From Blastocatellia bacterium (GTDB lineage Bacteria > Acidobacteriota > Blastocatellia > Pyrinomonadales > Pyrinomonadaceae): DNA of 13,217 nucleotides. Location of the stretch: positions 15,845 through 29,061 of the forward strand of contig DNND01000149.1 of assembly GCA_003488005.1 (NCBI GenBank), read 5' to 3'. The translations under genes were made by a program, and so were the position numbers. Shown here piece after piece: positions 1 through 7,210 of this stretch. Position 1 is the stretch's first letter; each line of letters opens with the position of its first letter. The notes under the pieces are model-generated. The model was not told the origin of the DNA. It did no database searches and saw only the letters and a program-made list of their open reading frames with translations.

Positions 1-36
1 ACCGACGCTACGCGTCGAAAACACCTGATCAAATGA
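1..36 (+). CDS. Possible 3' end of an upstream gene (xseA position)
   Basis: Frame 1 is open from the window edge and reads TDATRRKHLIK before a TGA at 34-36. That stop overlaps the xseB ATG (33-35) in an ATGA arrangement typical of translationally coupled genes. In many bacteria the large exonuclease VII subunit gene xseA lies directly upstream of xseB, so this could be its last codons. Eleven residues are too few to recognise any family, and the other two frames are also open for part of this stretch. The call rests only on the overlap and on usual gene order. Confidence 0.25.
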   Translation, partial: TDATRRKHLIK

Positions 37-311
37 AAAACGAACAACCAAAAAGTTTTGAAGCGTCGCTCGAAGGTCTGGAAGATATCGTCCAGCAACT
101 CGAGGGCGGTGATTTGCCGCTTGAGAAAAGCCTGGAACTTTTTGAGCAGGGGATAAAACTCTCGCGGCAATGCCAGGAACGTCTCAGCCAGGCCGAAAGG
201 CGTATTGAAGTTCTGCTGCGCGACAATCAGGGTCGCCCGGTAGTCAGCGCGTTCGAGGACTCAAACGTGAACACCGGGACAAGCAGCAGCAATGATGAAG
301 ACGTCTTCTGA
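33..311 (+). CDS. xseB: Exodeoxyribonuclease VII small subunit (XseB)
   Basis: This is the small subunit of exonuclease VII, a cytoplasmic nuclease that degrades single-stranded DNA into short oligonucleotides; several XseB chains bind each XseA catalytic subunit. The 92-residue product carries the family core at residues 8-61: FEASLEGLEDIVQQLEGGDL, then LPLEKSLELFEQG and a helix ending ERRIEVLL. This is a two-helix coiled-coil-like fold, and the length is normal once the non-conserved Ser/Asn-rich tail (about residues 68-92) is counted. The ATG at 33 overlaps the stop of a possible upstream frame. The 3' end overlaps the ispA frame by 20 nt if ispA starts at 292. The xseB-ispA order is a common bacterial arrangement and supports both calls. 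Confidence 0.93.
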   Translation: MKNEQPKSFEASLEGLEDIVQQLEGGDLPLEKSLELFEQGIKLSRQCQERLSQAERRIEVLLRDNQGRPVVSAFEDSNVNTGTSSSNDEDVF

Positions 312-1218
312 AATGCCGGGTTCCGTACGCGTTGTTCCCTTGCCTGATTTCCTGGCCCAGGCACGAACGTTAGTTGACAGCCAGCTGGATCTGCTTCTAC
401 CCGCCGAATCAGTTTCTCCGATAAACATTCACGCTGCTATTCGTTGGAGCGTTTTCGCCGGCGGCAAACGTTTTCGCCCGGCCCTGCTACTCGCTGTTGG
501 TGAAACCTTTGGCGCGCCCCGCGAGTCGCTTATCGCCACCGCCTGCGCGCTGGAGATGATCCACACCTATTCACTGGTCCATGATGACCTGCCCGCAATG
601 GACAACGATGATCTGCGACGCGGTCGTCCGACTTGTCATGTGCGCTTTGGCGAGGCCACTGCGATTCTTGCCGGCGATGCGCTGCTGACATTGGCATTCA
701 AAACAGTCGCGGAAGACGACAAACTTCCGGCAACAAAACGGGTTCCACTAATTTCTGAAATTGCGCGAGCCGCAGGCACTCCCGGTGGCATGGTCGCTGG
801 TCAGGCTTACGATCTGGAAGCGGAAGCGCGAGACGTTGCCGCCGAGGAGTTGGAAAAAATTCACCGGTTGAAGACCGGCGCTTTGATTACTGCCGCGGCA
901 CGTTGCGGCGCGATCATTGCCGATGCGTCGCCTGTCGCGCTGGCAGCCGTTACGGACTATGCCAGCCAACTCGGGTTGTTGTTTCAAATTACAGACGATC
1001 TGCTCGATGTAACCGCAACTGCCGAGGCTATTGGCAAGACACCGGGCAAAGATGCGCGCTCGCGCAAAGCAACTTATCCGGCGTTGCACGGAATCGAAGC
1101 CACGCGGAACTATCTGGCGAGTACGCATGCGGCGGCTTGTGACCCGCTTAGTCGCATTGATCGGCCAACTGATTTGCTGCGCGCAATCGCCGATTTCATT
1201 CTCGAGCGCCAGGCATGA
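292..1218 (+). CDS. ispA: Polyprenyl (farnesyl/geranylgeranyl) diphosphate synthase
   Basis: This is a trans-isoprenyl diphosphate synthase that condenses isopentenyl diphosphate with an allylic diphosphate to make C15-C20 chains for quinones, carotenoids and cell-wall lipid carriers. It is cytosolic and Mg2+-dependent. Visible motifs: GGKRFRP (residues 57-63), the first Asp-rich motif DDLPAMD (D98, D99, D104) followed by NDDLRRGRPT, GGMVAGQ (165-171), and the second Asp-rich motif DDLLD (D235, D236, D239) in FQITDDLLDV, then GKTPGKD. The two-residue insertion within the first Asp-rich motif is typical of bacterial IspA-type enzymes. Length (308) is normal. The start is uncertain: ATG at 292, 295 or 313 are all possible. 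The first two overlap xseB, while 313 lies one base past its stop; no good Shine-Dalgarno sequence decides. Product chain length cannot be settled from sequence alone. Confidence 0.92.
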   Translation: MMKTSSEMPGSVRVVPLPDFLAQARTLVDSQLDLLLPAESVSPINIHAAIRWSVFAGGKRFRPALLLAVGETFGAPRESLIATACALEMIHTYSLVHDDLPAMDNDDLRRGRPTCHVRFGEATAILAGDALLTLAFKTVAEDDKLPATKRVPLISEIARAAGTPGGMVAGQAYDLEAEARDVAAEELEKIHRLKTGALITAAARCGAIIADASPVALAAVTDYASQLGLLFQITDDLLDVTATAEAIGKTPGKDARSRKATYPALHGIEATRNYLASTHAAACDPLSRIDRPTDLLRAIADFILERQA

Positions 1219-1239
1219 GCTAAAGCACTGAAAACTTTT

Positions 1240-2160
1240 ATGAGAACTACACTTACGTTCGTCCTAATCTTCGCGATCGCTTTCCTGGTCGCCTGCAATA
1301 AATCCAAACCAGCTTCATTCGACGCCGCCGCTTACAAAACAGAGATCGACAAGTGGCAAACCGACCGGGCCGCCAATTTGAAAAAAGAAGACAGCTGGCT
1401 AACGTTGGTCGGTCTTTACTGGCTGAAAGAAGGCGAGAACAAGTTTGGCGGCAACGCCGCAAACGCGATCGCTCTGCCAAAAGACAAGGCACCTGACGTT
1501 GCTGGTTCGTTTTGGCTGGATAACGGGCATGTTCGGCTCGCTGCTCTGCCGACGGCGAATGTCACGGCGGATGGCAAGCCGGTCACCGCACTCGATCTCA
1601 GGGACGACAATGATGACAATGGACCAACGATTCTGAAAATGGGCACGCTGATCATCAACATCGTCAAGCGCGGCGATCGCATTGGTGTGCGGGTGAAAGA
1701 CTCCCAGGCGGCGGCGCGTTTGCAGTTTAAGGGTCTTGAATATTTTCCGACCGATCCCAAGTGGAGCATTGAAGCGCGCTTTGAACCTTATCAACCCGCG
1801 AAGATGGTTCCGATCACAAATGTGCTGGGCATGACTGACAATGAAACATCGCCGGGCGCCCTGGCATTTGAGGTAGACGGGAAAACTTACCGGATCGATC
1901 CGATTCTGGAAAAAGGCGAGACTGACTACTTCCTCATGATTGCCGACGAGACTACCGACCGTGAAACTTACGGCGCCGGCCGTTACCTTTATGTTTCACC
2001 GCCGGACGCGTCGGGAAAAGTCGTGATCGACTTTAACAAGGCTTACAACCCGCCCTGCGCCTTCACCGCTTATGCAACCTGTCCATTGCCTCCAAGGCAG
2101 AATCATCTGCCACTACGCATCGAGGCGGGCGAAAAGAAATACGCCGGCGCAGTACATTAA
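1240..2160 (+). CDS. DUF1684 family lipoprotein
   Basis: The 306-residue protein begins with a lipoprotein signal: MRTT, a hydrophobic helix (about residues 5-18), then the lipobox LVAC with Cys19 as the predicted lipidation site. The mature part matches the DUF1684 pattern as I know it. Near the N-terminus it has a Trp-rich segment, EDSWLTLVGLYWLKEGENKFG (about residues 50-70), with GS.WLDNG.V soon after. Near the end it has the signature DFNKAYNPPCAFTAYATC followed by CPLPPRQNHLPLRI.AGEK. The family's biochemical role is unknown. The gene starts 21 nt after ispA on the same strand and may be read with it, but no clear Shine-Dalgarno sequence precedes the ATG. It ends 4 nt from the stop of the convergent PIN-like toxin gene. 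Export and anchoring are inferred from the lipobox. Confidence 0.85.
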   Translation: MRTTLTFVLIFAIAFLVACNKSKPASFDAAAYKTEIDKWQTDRAANLKKEDSWLTLVGLYWLKEGENKFGGNAANAIALPKDKAPDVAGSFWLDNGHVRLAALPTANVTADGKPVTALDLRDDNDDNGPTILKMGTLIINIVKRGDRIGVRVKDSQAAARLQFKGLEYFPTDPKWSIEARFEPYQPAKMVPITNVLGMTDNETSPGALAFEVDGKTYRIDPILEKGETDYFLMIADETTDRETYGAGRYLYVSPPDASGKVVIDFNKAYNPPCAFTAYATCPLPPRQNHLPLRIEAGEKKYAGAVH

Positions 2161-2164
2161 GTCA

Positions 2165-2497
2165 TCAATAGATTTCCCAGCAGGTTGCTGTACTGTCCTG
2201 GTCGAAGGAAGTAATTGCTTCGGTGTGATCGCGCAAGCGTTTTTCAATCGATTCGGTAGGCTGATTGCCGCAACGTAACCAGATCACCTTTGGCGGTGGC
2301 CCGTACAGCGTCGCCATATCTGCAAAGTCGACGTCCTGCGAAACGATTATGAAGTCATTTGTCTTTGCGTATTGCCAGATCTGCTGGTCATCGTATTCGG
2401 CCATCCCAACCAGGCGCACTTGGCTTGATTCTGGGAACACATCCGATAACTGATGACAGAGTTTGAAACTCAGATTCTGATCGAACAAGAGCTTCAT
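2165..2497 (-). CDS. DUF5615 PIN-like toxin
   Basis: The 110-residue product fits the DUF5615 family of compact PIN-fold proteins, predicted Mg2+-dependent RNases that act as toxins next to DUF433 proteins. The N-terminus LLFDQNLS carries the first acidic residue (Asp6). The middle has DDQQIWQYAK (about 36-45), and the core strand FIIVSQDVDFADM supplies Asp55 and Asp57, followed by PPPKVIWLRCGN (68-78). These are the family's conserved positions, and all candidate acidic residues are intact. The ATG overlaps the antitoxin stop by 4 nt, implying translational coupling in the usual antitoxin-then-toxin order. RNase activity is family-level inference. The Cys-containing tail (about 100-110) is not part of the core. 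Confidence 0.82.
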   Translation of the reverse strand: MKLLFDQNLSFKLCHQLSDVFPESSQVRLVGMAEYDDQQIWQYAKTNDFIIVSQDVDFADMATLYGPPPKVIWLRCGNQPTESIEKRLRDHTEAITSFDQDSTATCWEIY

Positions 2498-2718
2498 GTG
2501 GTAGCTGTCACAAGGCGCCGCTCACGATCTGCCGCATATGCAAGGCACGCGCGAATGTCGTTATCAGTGAGTTCGGGATAGTCACCGAGTATTTGCTCGG
2601 GCGTCAGGCCGGCGGCGAGCCAGCCCAGCACATCCGCAACCGCGATACGCATGCCGCGTACGCATGGACGTCCGCCACGCTTGCCAGGTTCAATCGTAAT
2701 AACATTCTGGTAGTTCAT
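2494..2718 (-). CDS. DUF433 family antitoxin
   Basis: This small 74-residue protein matches the DUF433 family, winged-helix-like DNA-binding antitoxins usually encoded directly before a DUF5615 or other PIN-like toxin. Key pattern: ITIEPGKRGGRPCVRGMRI (residues 8-26, the conserved G-K/R-P-x-V/I-R-G-x-R-I element), then VADVLGWLAAGLTPEQIL (28-45) and DYPELTDNDIRACLAYA (46-62), a helix-turn-helix-like region. It presumably neutralises the toxin and represses its own promoter. No convincing Shine-Dalgarno sequence precedes the ATG. The gene lies 33 nt downstream of the DUF4199 stop on the same strand, so it may have its own short promoter or ride on the upstream transcript. Confidence 0.85.
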   Translation of the reverse strand: MNYQNVITIEPGKRGGRPCVRGMRIAVADVLGWLAAGLTPEQILGDYPELTDNDIRACLAYAADRERRLVTATT

Positions 2719-2751
2719 ATTTCGTTACTTTACCATAGGCTCAGGATTTAA

Positions 2752-3315
2752 TTACGGCCCTGCCGTCTGGTGTGCGGTCACGGATTTCCCGGCTTCCGTT
2801 GGCTTCGGCTTCTTCCTTAACACCGCCGCCGAGATCAGGGTCACGATCAGGCCGACGGGCAGTGGCTCGATAAACGAGATGGCGGCATTGATCAGCGGGT
2901 TGTCGTATAGCGCCTTAAAGTTTTTCATCTCCTGAAGCTTTGCCTCAATCACCTGTTGGCTGGCGCCCGACGACTTCAACTTCTCAACCATATAGGCTGC
3001 ATACTTCTCGACGAAGCCGGGCGCGAGTTTGAAGTAGATGACTTCCCAGGTCACGACATAACATGCGCATCCAACCAGGGTGATCAGGATGCCGATGCTG
3101 AACGCGCGACCGAAAGTGATGGCGCCCCCGCCGATGTTCTCGCGATAAGATCGAATGCCAAAGAACACCAGTAGGAAGGCAAGCACCATCCCGGTATAGC
3201 CGACGATCTCGCCCTTGTCGAAACCGATCTTATCCATGAACGGCACCGTGGCAAGCATCAGGAGCGAGAGAATGGCTCCCGCGATTAGCCCGAAAGTTAA
3301 AACAGTTTTCTTCAT
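2752..3315 (-). CDS. DUF4199 membrane protein
   Basis: This 187-residue integral membrane protein shows four predicted helices: residues 5-27, 35-56 (GYTGMVLAFLLVFFGIRSY), 66-95 (containing GRAFSIGILITLVGC) and about 143-166. A charged, probably amphipathic segment (96-135) lies between helices 3 and 4. The layout, including FFGIRSYRE after helix 2 and TFGRAF before helix 3, fits DUF4199, a family of unknown function. Length is normal for the family. A GGAG-type Shine-Dalgarno sequence (complement of 3327-3331) lies about 11 nt before the ATG. The gene follows a membrane-anchored LuxR-type regulator after a 146-nt gap; that pairing, which I recall from other genomes, suggests the two work together. 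The short tail after helix 4 is Lys/Pro/Thr-rich and soluble. Confidence 0.83.
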   Translation of the reverse strand: MKKTVLTFGLIAGAILSLLMLATVPFMDKIGFDKGEIVGYTGMVLAFLLVFFGIRSYRENIGGGAITFGRAFSIGILITLVGCACYVVTWEVIYFKLAPGFVEKYAAYMVEKLKSSGASQQVIEAKLQEMKNFKALYDNPLINAAISFIEPLPVGLIVTLISAAVLRKKPKPTEAGKSVTAHQTAGP

Positions 3316-3437
3316 GAGACTCGCAACTCCTATAAGACAATTTGAATGAACAGGCGTGAAGCTAACTTATTCGGCGCAACCAGGTCGTCATACTTTCGGG
3401 TGATTTTTCTGCGTTCAGCGGAAAATAATACTTTTAG

Positions 3438-3456
3438 GTGAGGGCTAAATACTCAC
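3438..3456 (-). promoter_or_regulatory. Inverted repeat after the LuxR-type gene
   Basis: Perfect 5-bp arms GTGAG (3438-3442) and CTCAC (3452-3456) flank a 9-nt loop just past the LuxR-type stop codon and upstream of the DUF4199 gene. Read on the minus strand, the hairpin is followed by an A/T-rich run with a T-stretch about 12 nt later. It could be a weak transcription pause or terminator, or an operator for the regulator. The arms are short, so chance is a real possibility. Confidence 0.2.
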
Positions 3457-3461
3457 GGCGG

Positions 3462-3908
3462 TCACGGGATCAGGCCAAGTTCCTTGCCAAGCTGCACTGC
3501 CTGAGTTCTTCGTTTGGCGCCCAGCTTATCAAACAGCCGGCTGGAATGGGTCTTTACCGTGTTCTCGCTGACAAAAAGTTTTTCAGCAATCTCGCGGTTG
3601 CTCATGCCGTTTGCAATCAGCTCGAGTATTTCAAGTTCGCGCCGGGTGATAGTCAGCTCGCGCAGGCTTCCTTCATTCCGTGCAAAAGGTGCGGCGGTGG
3701 AGACTGCCACTTCCTTGAAGACGACGACTTCCTTTGGCCTGGTGAGTTTCAGTCCCAGCCAGATTCCTACTCCGGCAAAGACCAGCGCAATCAAGCCTCC
3801 GTAAATCTCGATGGAATGTTCCACCACCAGGAAGCGATACTCCACCAGCTTGAGCAAGGCGATGAGCAATCCACCCAGCAGACCGTAAATGAGAATGTGT
3901 TTTTTCAC
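3462..3908 (-). CDS. Membrane-anchored LuxR-type transcriptional regulator
   Basis: The 148-residue protein has two parts. The N-terminus carries two predicted transmembrane helices (residues 5-25 and 33-54, the second containing YGGLIALVFAGVGIWLGLKL), followed by a short linker. The C-terminus (85-146) is a GerE/LuxR helix-turn-helix: LTRRELEILELIANGMSNREIAEKLFVSENTVKTH, then SRLFDKLGAKRRTQAV. There is no receiver domain, so any signal probably enters through the membrane part or a partner. It uses a GTG start at 3908, with no alternative in-frame ATG before the HTH and no strong Shine-Dalgarno sequence. It sits 27 nt after the phosphatase stop and upstream of the DUF4199 gene on the same strand. 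Activation of the neighbouring membrane-protein gene is a reasonable guess but not shown. Confidence 0.85.
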   Translation of the reverse strand: MKKHILIYGLLGGLLIALLKLVEYRFLVVEHSIEIYGGLIALVFAGVGIWLGLKLTRPKEVVVFKEVAVSTAAPFARNEGSLRELTITRRELEILELIANGMSNREIAEKLFVSENTVKTHSSRLFDKLGAKRRTQAVQLGKELGLIP

Positions 3909-3935
3909 GAAACCAGTGCTTGGCGGGCGCCTCAG

Positions 3936-4739
3936 CTATTCATTGCCGCCGTTGATGCCCGCTTTCTTCTGCATCGCTTTTAAGCTTTCGGGAATGAACG
4001 ACGTGATGTGGTGAGTTTCTTCCCGGCCGTCGGCAAACGTCTGGTACAAAGCGAAGTCAGGCAGCGACAGGCAAGTCAACGGCGATTGCAGGTTGTAACC
4101 TGTGTCGATGCCGATCGCGCTGTGGGAAATGTAAATGCCATGGCGGCCCAATCGTCCGCGCAACGGCAACAGCGGCGTCGGAGTATGGCCAAAGATGCAG
4201 GGCTTGCCACGATAGTTTTTATAAAAATCGAGATCGCGCATCCATAACAACGCTTGCGAATCGGTGTCTTTGGGATGCTTGCCACGCTGCAACCCGGCAT
4301 GAACGTAGATGGCGTAATCGTCTTCATGGAAATAGGGCAGCGCATGGAAAAAATCCAGATGCTCTGCCGGCACGCTGCTCTCGACCGTGCGCCGCGCGTC
4401 ATCCAGATCCTGTTCCGTCGTTATCGCCAGTACCTTGCCTGCATACTGCGCAAAAGTTCGCTCACCACCCGTCACCGGGGTGATCCACAAGTTGGCGCTG
4501 CCTTCGATAAAATCGAGCAGCATTTGTTCGTGATTCCCGCGCAGGCAAAAGACGCGTTCGGGATTCGCGCGTTGCAGTTTCAGCGCCAGCTCAACGCAAC
4601 CGGGAGCGTCCGGCCCGCGATCGATCAGGTCGCCTAGAAACACGAGCGTGTCCGTGGCTTCGTCACGGGGCAACATGTCAAGCAGATTTTGAAGTTGGGC
4701 ACAACGGCCGTGAACATCGCCAACGACGAAGGTTTTCAT
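3936..4739 (-). CDS. PPP-family serine/threonine protein phosphatase
   Basis: This is a metallophosphoesterase of the PPP type (PrpA/ApaH-like). All metal- and phosphate-binding motifs are visible in the 267-residue product: GDVHG (7-11), GDLIDRG (36-42), GNHE (68-71), HAG (147-149) and GHTP (184-187). The domain spans nearly the whole protein, without signal peptide or membrane helix, so it should be cytosolic. Such enzymes dephosphorylate Ser/Thr (some also Tyr) residues; the related ApaH enzymes cleave diadenosine tetraphosphate, which cannot be excluded. The ATG at 4739 overlaps the stop of the upstream kinase gene by 4 nt (ATGA), giving tight translational coupling. That coupling supports protein phosphatase activity on targets of the kinase, or on the kinase itself, as the most likely role. 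Confidence 0.88.
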   Translation of the reverse strand: MKTFVVGDVHGRCAQLQNLLDMLPRDEATDTLVFLGDLIDRGPDAPGCVELALKLQRANPERVFCLRGNHEQMLLDFIEGSANLWITPVTGGERTFAQYAGKVLAITTEQDLDDARRTVESSVPAEHLDFFHALPYFHEDDYAIYVHAGLQRGKHPKDTDSQALLWMRDLDFYKNYRGKPCIFGHTPTPLLPLRGRLGRHGIYISHSAIGIDTGYNLQSPLTCLSLPDFALYQTFADGREETHHITSFIPESLKAMQKKAGINGGNE

Positions 4740-7210
4740 GCGGTGTTTGCCTCGTGCTTTTGCAACGACGCTTTGACTCCCTGCATTAGTGCTTGAAAGC
4801 GAGGGTCAGCGTGAAGATCGGACCAGTTTGGATCAGACTCGAACCAGCGATAATTTTCGTTGCCAAGCTTGATTGCTTTCTCTAGCCACTCGAGCGCCAG
4901 CACCTGGCGCCCCTGCAATAAATAGGCTGAGGCGAGCCAGTAAGAGATGTCGTGATCGGAGGTGGCGGAAATCTTTACTCGCTCAGTTAGTTGTTGATTA
5001 GCGAGCTCGTGCTTGCCCTGCGCGCTCAAACAGATTGCCAGCATCGGGCGAATGCCCTCCATTCGCGGATTACGCTCAAGCACTTGTTCGATGATGTGCG
5101 TGGCATCGTCGATCTGCCCGCGATAGTAAAGCACGCGGCCACGAAAAGTTTGAATCATCGGGTGGTCGGGCTCGGATTCAGCGCCGCGATCCAACTCAGC
5201 CAATGCTTCGTCAAAGCGTCGCTGATACATAAAGATGCGCGCGCGATTGTAACTGGTCACCACCACCTCGGCAGGGTTGAGCCTGACCATGCGATCAAAA
5301 CTACGCAAGGCGCGTTCATAGTCACTATCCAGACGCGCGACCACGCCGCGGGCAAAGTGTACGCCGACGTCGTTGGGATATTCATCGCGCAAAAGTTCAA
5401 CTTCCGTTCGCGCCTTCGGCTTTTCGCCGCGGCTAAGATAGATAAAGATCATCTGCATACGCGCTTCAAGTAATTTGGGATCGAGGGCCAGCGCCTTATT
5501 GAAAGCGGCTTGTGCTTTGTCATGATCATTTGCTTCGCCCAGGCCTTTAAGTACTCGGTTGACATAGCAACTTCCTAAAGCCGAGTGGGCCAGCGCAAAA
5601 TTTGGATCCAGCTCAATAGCCCGTTCGAAATGATTGAGGGCCGAATCCAGGTCGGCGCGGCTGATGGTGTGATAGATGAACTGGCCCATGCAGTGGCGGC
5701 CACGCAGATATTCTTCCGAAGCGGCCGCATCGGTGGTCGAGCCTTTCGCCAGATCTACTCTCTCGTCCGGACTCAGCTCGATTCGTAACCCGTCGACTAT
5801 GTGCTGCACGATTGTGTCCTGTACGGCAATGATGTCGCTGGCATCGGCATCGATGCGATCGCTCCACAGGATTTCGCTGGTCCGCACGTCAAGCAATTGC
5901 ACAGTCACGCGCAGGTGATCGCCGGCGCGCAGAAAGCTCGCGGTGAGAATCGCGTCGACGCTCAACTCGCGCCCAACGTCGCCCGGATCGAATTGCTTGC
6001 CTTGATATTTCGCAATCACCGATGACGGCCGCACAACCAACGAACGAACGCGCGCAAGCTCCGTGATTACAGCGTCCGCAAGCGAAAACTCATAGAACGC
6101 TGTTTCCGGATCGTTGCCTAAATTCTTGAATGGCATGATCGCGACGCTGGTTCGCTCGCGATCGCCAAAGGTTGTCGGCGTTTCGTGTGCGTCACGCGGT
6201 TGCGACACGGTGGCGCGGCGGCCGGATGAGCCGGAAGACGTATCACCACCGGCGACATTCTTCCTGAACCAACGCAACGCGCGGCCCATCGGACTTTCGT
6301 TATGTAAGTGACGGGGCGCAACCGGCAAATTGCTTTCATCGATGATCGCGCCGCTAGTGACGGCAACGTCGCGCACGACTGCTCGCAAGTCGTCGCGAAA
6401 CTGTGAAATCTGTTGATAACGATCGCGCGGACTTTTCTTCAGGGCTCGATCCAGAATTTGCTGCAAGCGCGGCGGCACCGGATCGGGCCGGGCTGCGCTC
6501 AGCGGAATGGGTTCGTCATGGACCACTGCGTGACGAACATCGACCGCGGTCTTGCCGCGAAACGGCCAGGTGCCAGTCAACATTTCGTAAAGCAGTACGC
6601 CCATCGAAAAGATGTCGGCGCGCGAATCGACACGACCGCCCGTCGCCTGTTCCGGCGCTGCATAAGTCGCCGTACCATAAGGCACGCCAACTTCAGTCAA
6701 CTCTGTGTGATGTATTCCGGAGGTGCGTGCCGCTTCGTCGTCGAGTAACTTGGCCAGTCCAAAATCCAAAACCTTTACCTGGCCCTTGCTCGTTACCATG
6801 ACGTTGCCGGCTTTGACGTCGCGATGAATGATGCCCTGCGCGTGCGCCGCGGCCAGCGCCTCGGCAGTTTGAATGGCGATTGAAAGCGCGCTCTCGAGTT
6901 TCAAAGGCTTGCCGTTAACTAACTGCCGCACATTGCGGCCTTCGACGTATTGCATGGCAATGAAATGAACGCCGCCGATTTCATTGAGATCAAAAATGGT
7001 GCAAATGTTTGGATGGTCCAGTGCGGACGCCAGGCGCGCCTCGCGCTCGAATCGTTTCAGGTTTGCTACTTTGGCAGTGAGTTCCTGCGGCAAGACCTTG
7101 ATCACTACGGTGCGGCCCAGTTTGGAGTCGATCGCTTTATAGACCGTCCCCTGCCCGCCCGCGCCGATCTTTTCAAGAATCTTGTAGTTCCCTAGAGTTG
7201 TGCCGACCAT
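4736..7210 (-). CDS. Ser/Thr protein kinase with TolB-like and TPR modules
   Basis: A cytosolic Hanks-type kinase, numbered here from the ATG at 7210 (824 residues). The frame could also begin at a GTG at 7252 (838 residues). I prefer 7210 because GNYKILEKIGAGGQGTVYKA, the usual kinase N-terminus, starts directly after it. Kinase domain about 8-270: Gly-rich loop GAGGQGTV (16-23), Lys38 in VIKV, Glu57, HRDVKAGN (129-136), DFG (149-151), APE (185-187); all catalytic residues present. After a low-complexity linker, a TolB/FlgO-like domain follows (about 355-476, SVAIMPFKNLG...), of the kind found in COG5616 proteins. The rest (about 500-810) is a run of TPR repeats, e.g. ALNHFERAIELDPNFALAHSALG. 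No transmembrane segment is visible. It is probably a kinase that recruits partners through its TPRs. Overlaps the downstream phosphatase by 4 nt. Confidence 0.9.
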   Translation of the reverse strand: MVGTTLGNYKILEKIGAGGQGTVYKAIDSKLGRTVVIKVLPQELTAKVANLKRFEREARLASALDHPNICTIFDLNEIGGVHFIAMQYVEGRNVRQLVNGKPLKLESALSIAIQTAEALAAAHAQGIIHRDVKAGNVMVTSKGQVKVLDFGLAKLLDDEAARTSGIHHTELTEVGVPYGTATYAAPEQATGGRVDSRADIFSMGVLLYEMLTGTWPFRGKTAVDVRHAVVHDEPIPLSAARPDPVPPRLQQILDRALKKSPRDRYQQISQFRDDLRAVVRDVAVTSGAIIDESNLPVAPRHLHNESPMGRALRWFRKNVAGGDTSSGSSGRRATVSQPRDAHETPTTFGDRERTSVAIMPFKNLGNDPETAFYEFSLADAVITELARVRSLVVRPSSVIAKYQGKQFDPGDVGRELSVDAILTASFLRAGDHLRVTVQLLDVRTSEILWSDRIDADASDIIAVQDTIVQHIVDGLRIELSPDERVDLAKGSTTDAAASEEYLRGRHCMGQFIYHTISRADLDSALNHFERAIELDPNFALAHSALGSCYVNRVLKGLGEANDHDKAQAAFNKALALDPKLLEARMQMIFIYLSRGEKPKARTEVELLRDEYPNDVGVHFARGVVARLDSDYERALRSFDRMVRLNPAEVVVTSYNRARIFMYQRRFDEALAELDRGAESEPDHPMIQTFRGRVLYYRGQIDDATHIIEQVLERNPRMEGIRPMLAICLSAQGKHELANQQLTERVKISATSDHDISYWLASAYLLQGRQVLALEWLEKAIKLGNENYRWFESDPNWSDLHADPRFQALMQGVKASLQKHEANTA

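Noticed and set aside
748..1128. A 126-codon minus-strand open frame
   Set aside because: Antisense to conserved ispA motifs; no domain signal and no ribosome binding site.
3438..3983. A 181-codon plus-strand open frame opposite the LuxR-type regulator
   Set aside because: It is antisense to a clear HTH gene, has a composition with no recognisable motif, and runs into the end of the phosphatase gene.
4991..5473. A 160-codon plus-strand open frame
   Set aside because: It lies wholly opposite the TPR region of the minus-strand kinase and shows no domain pattern.
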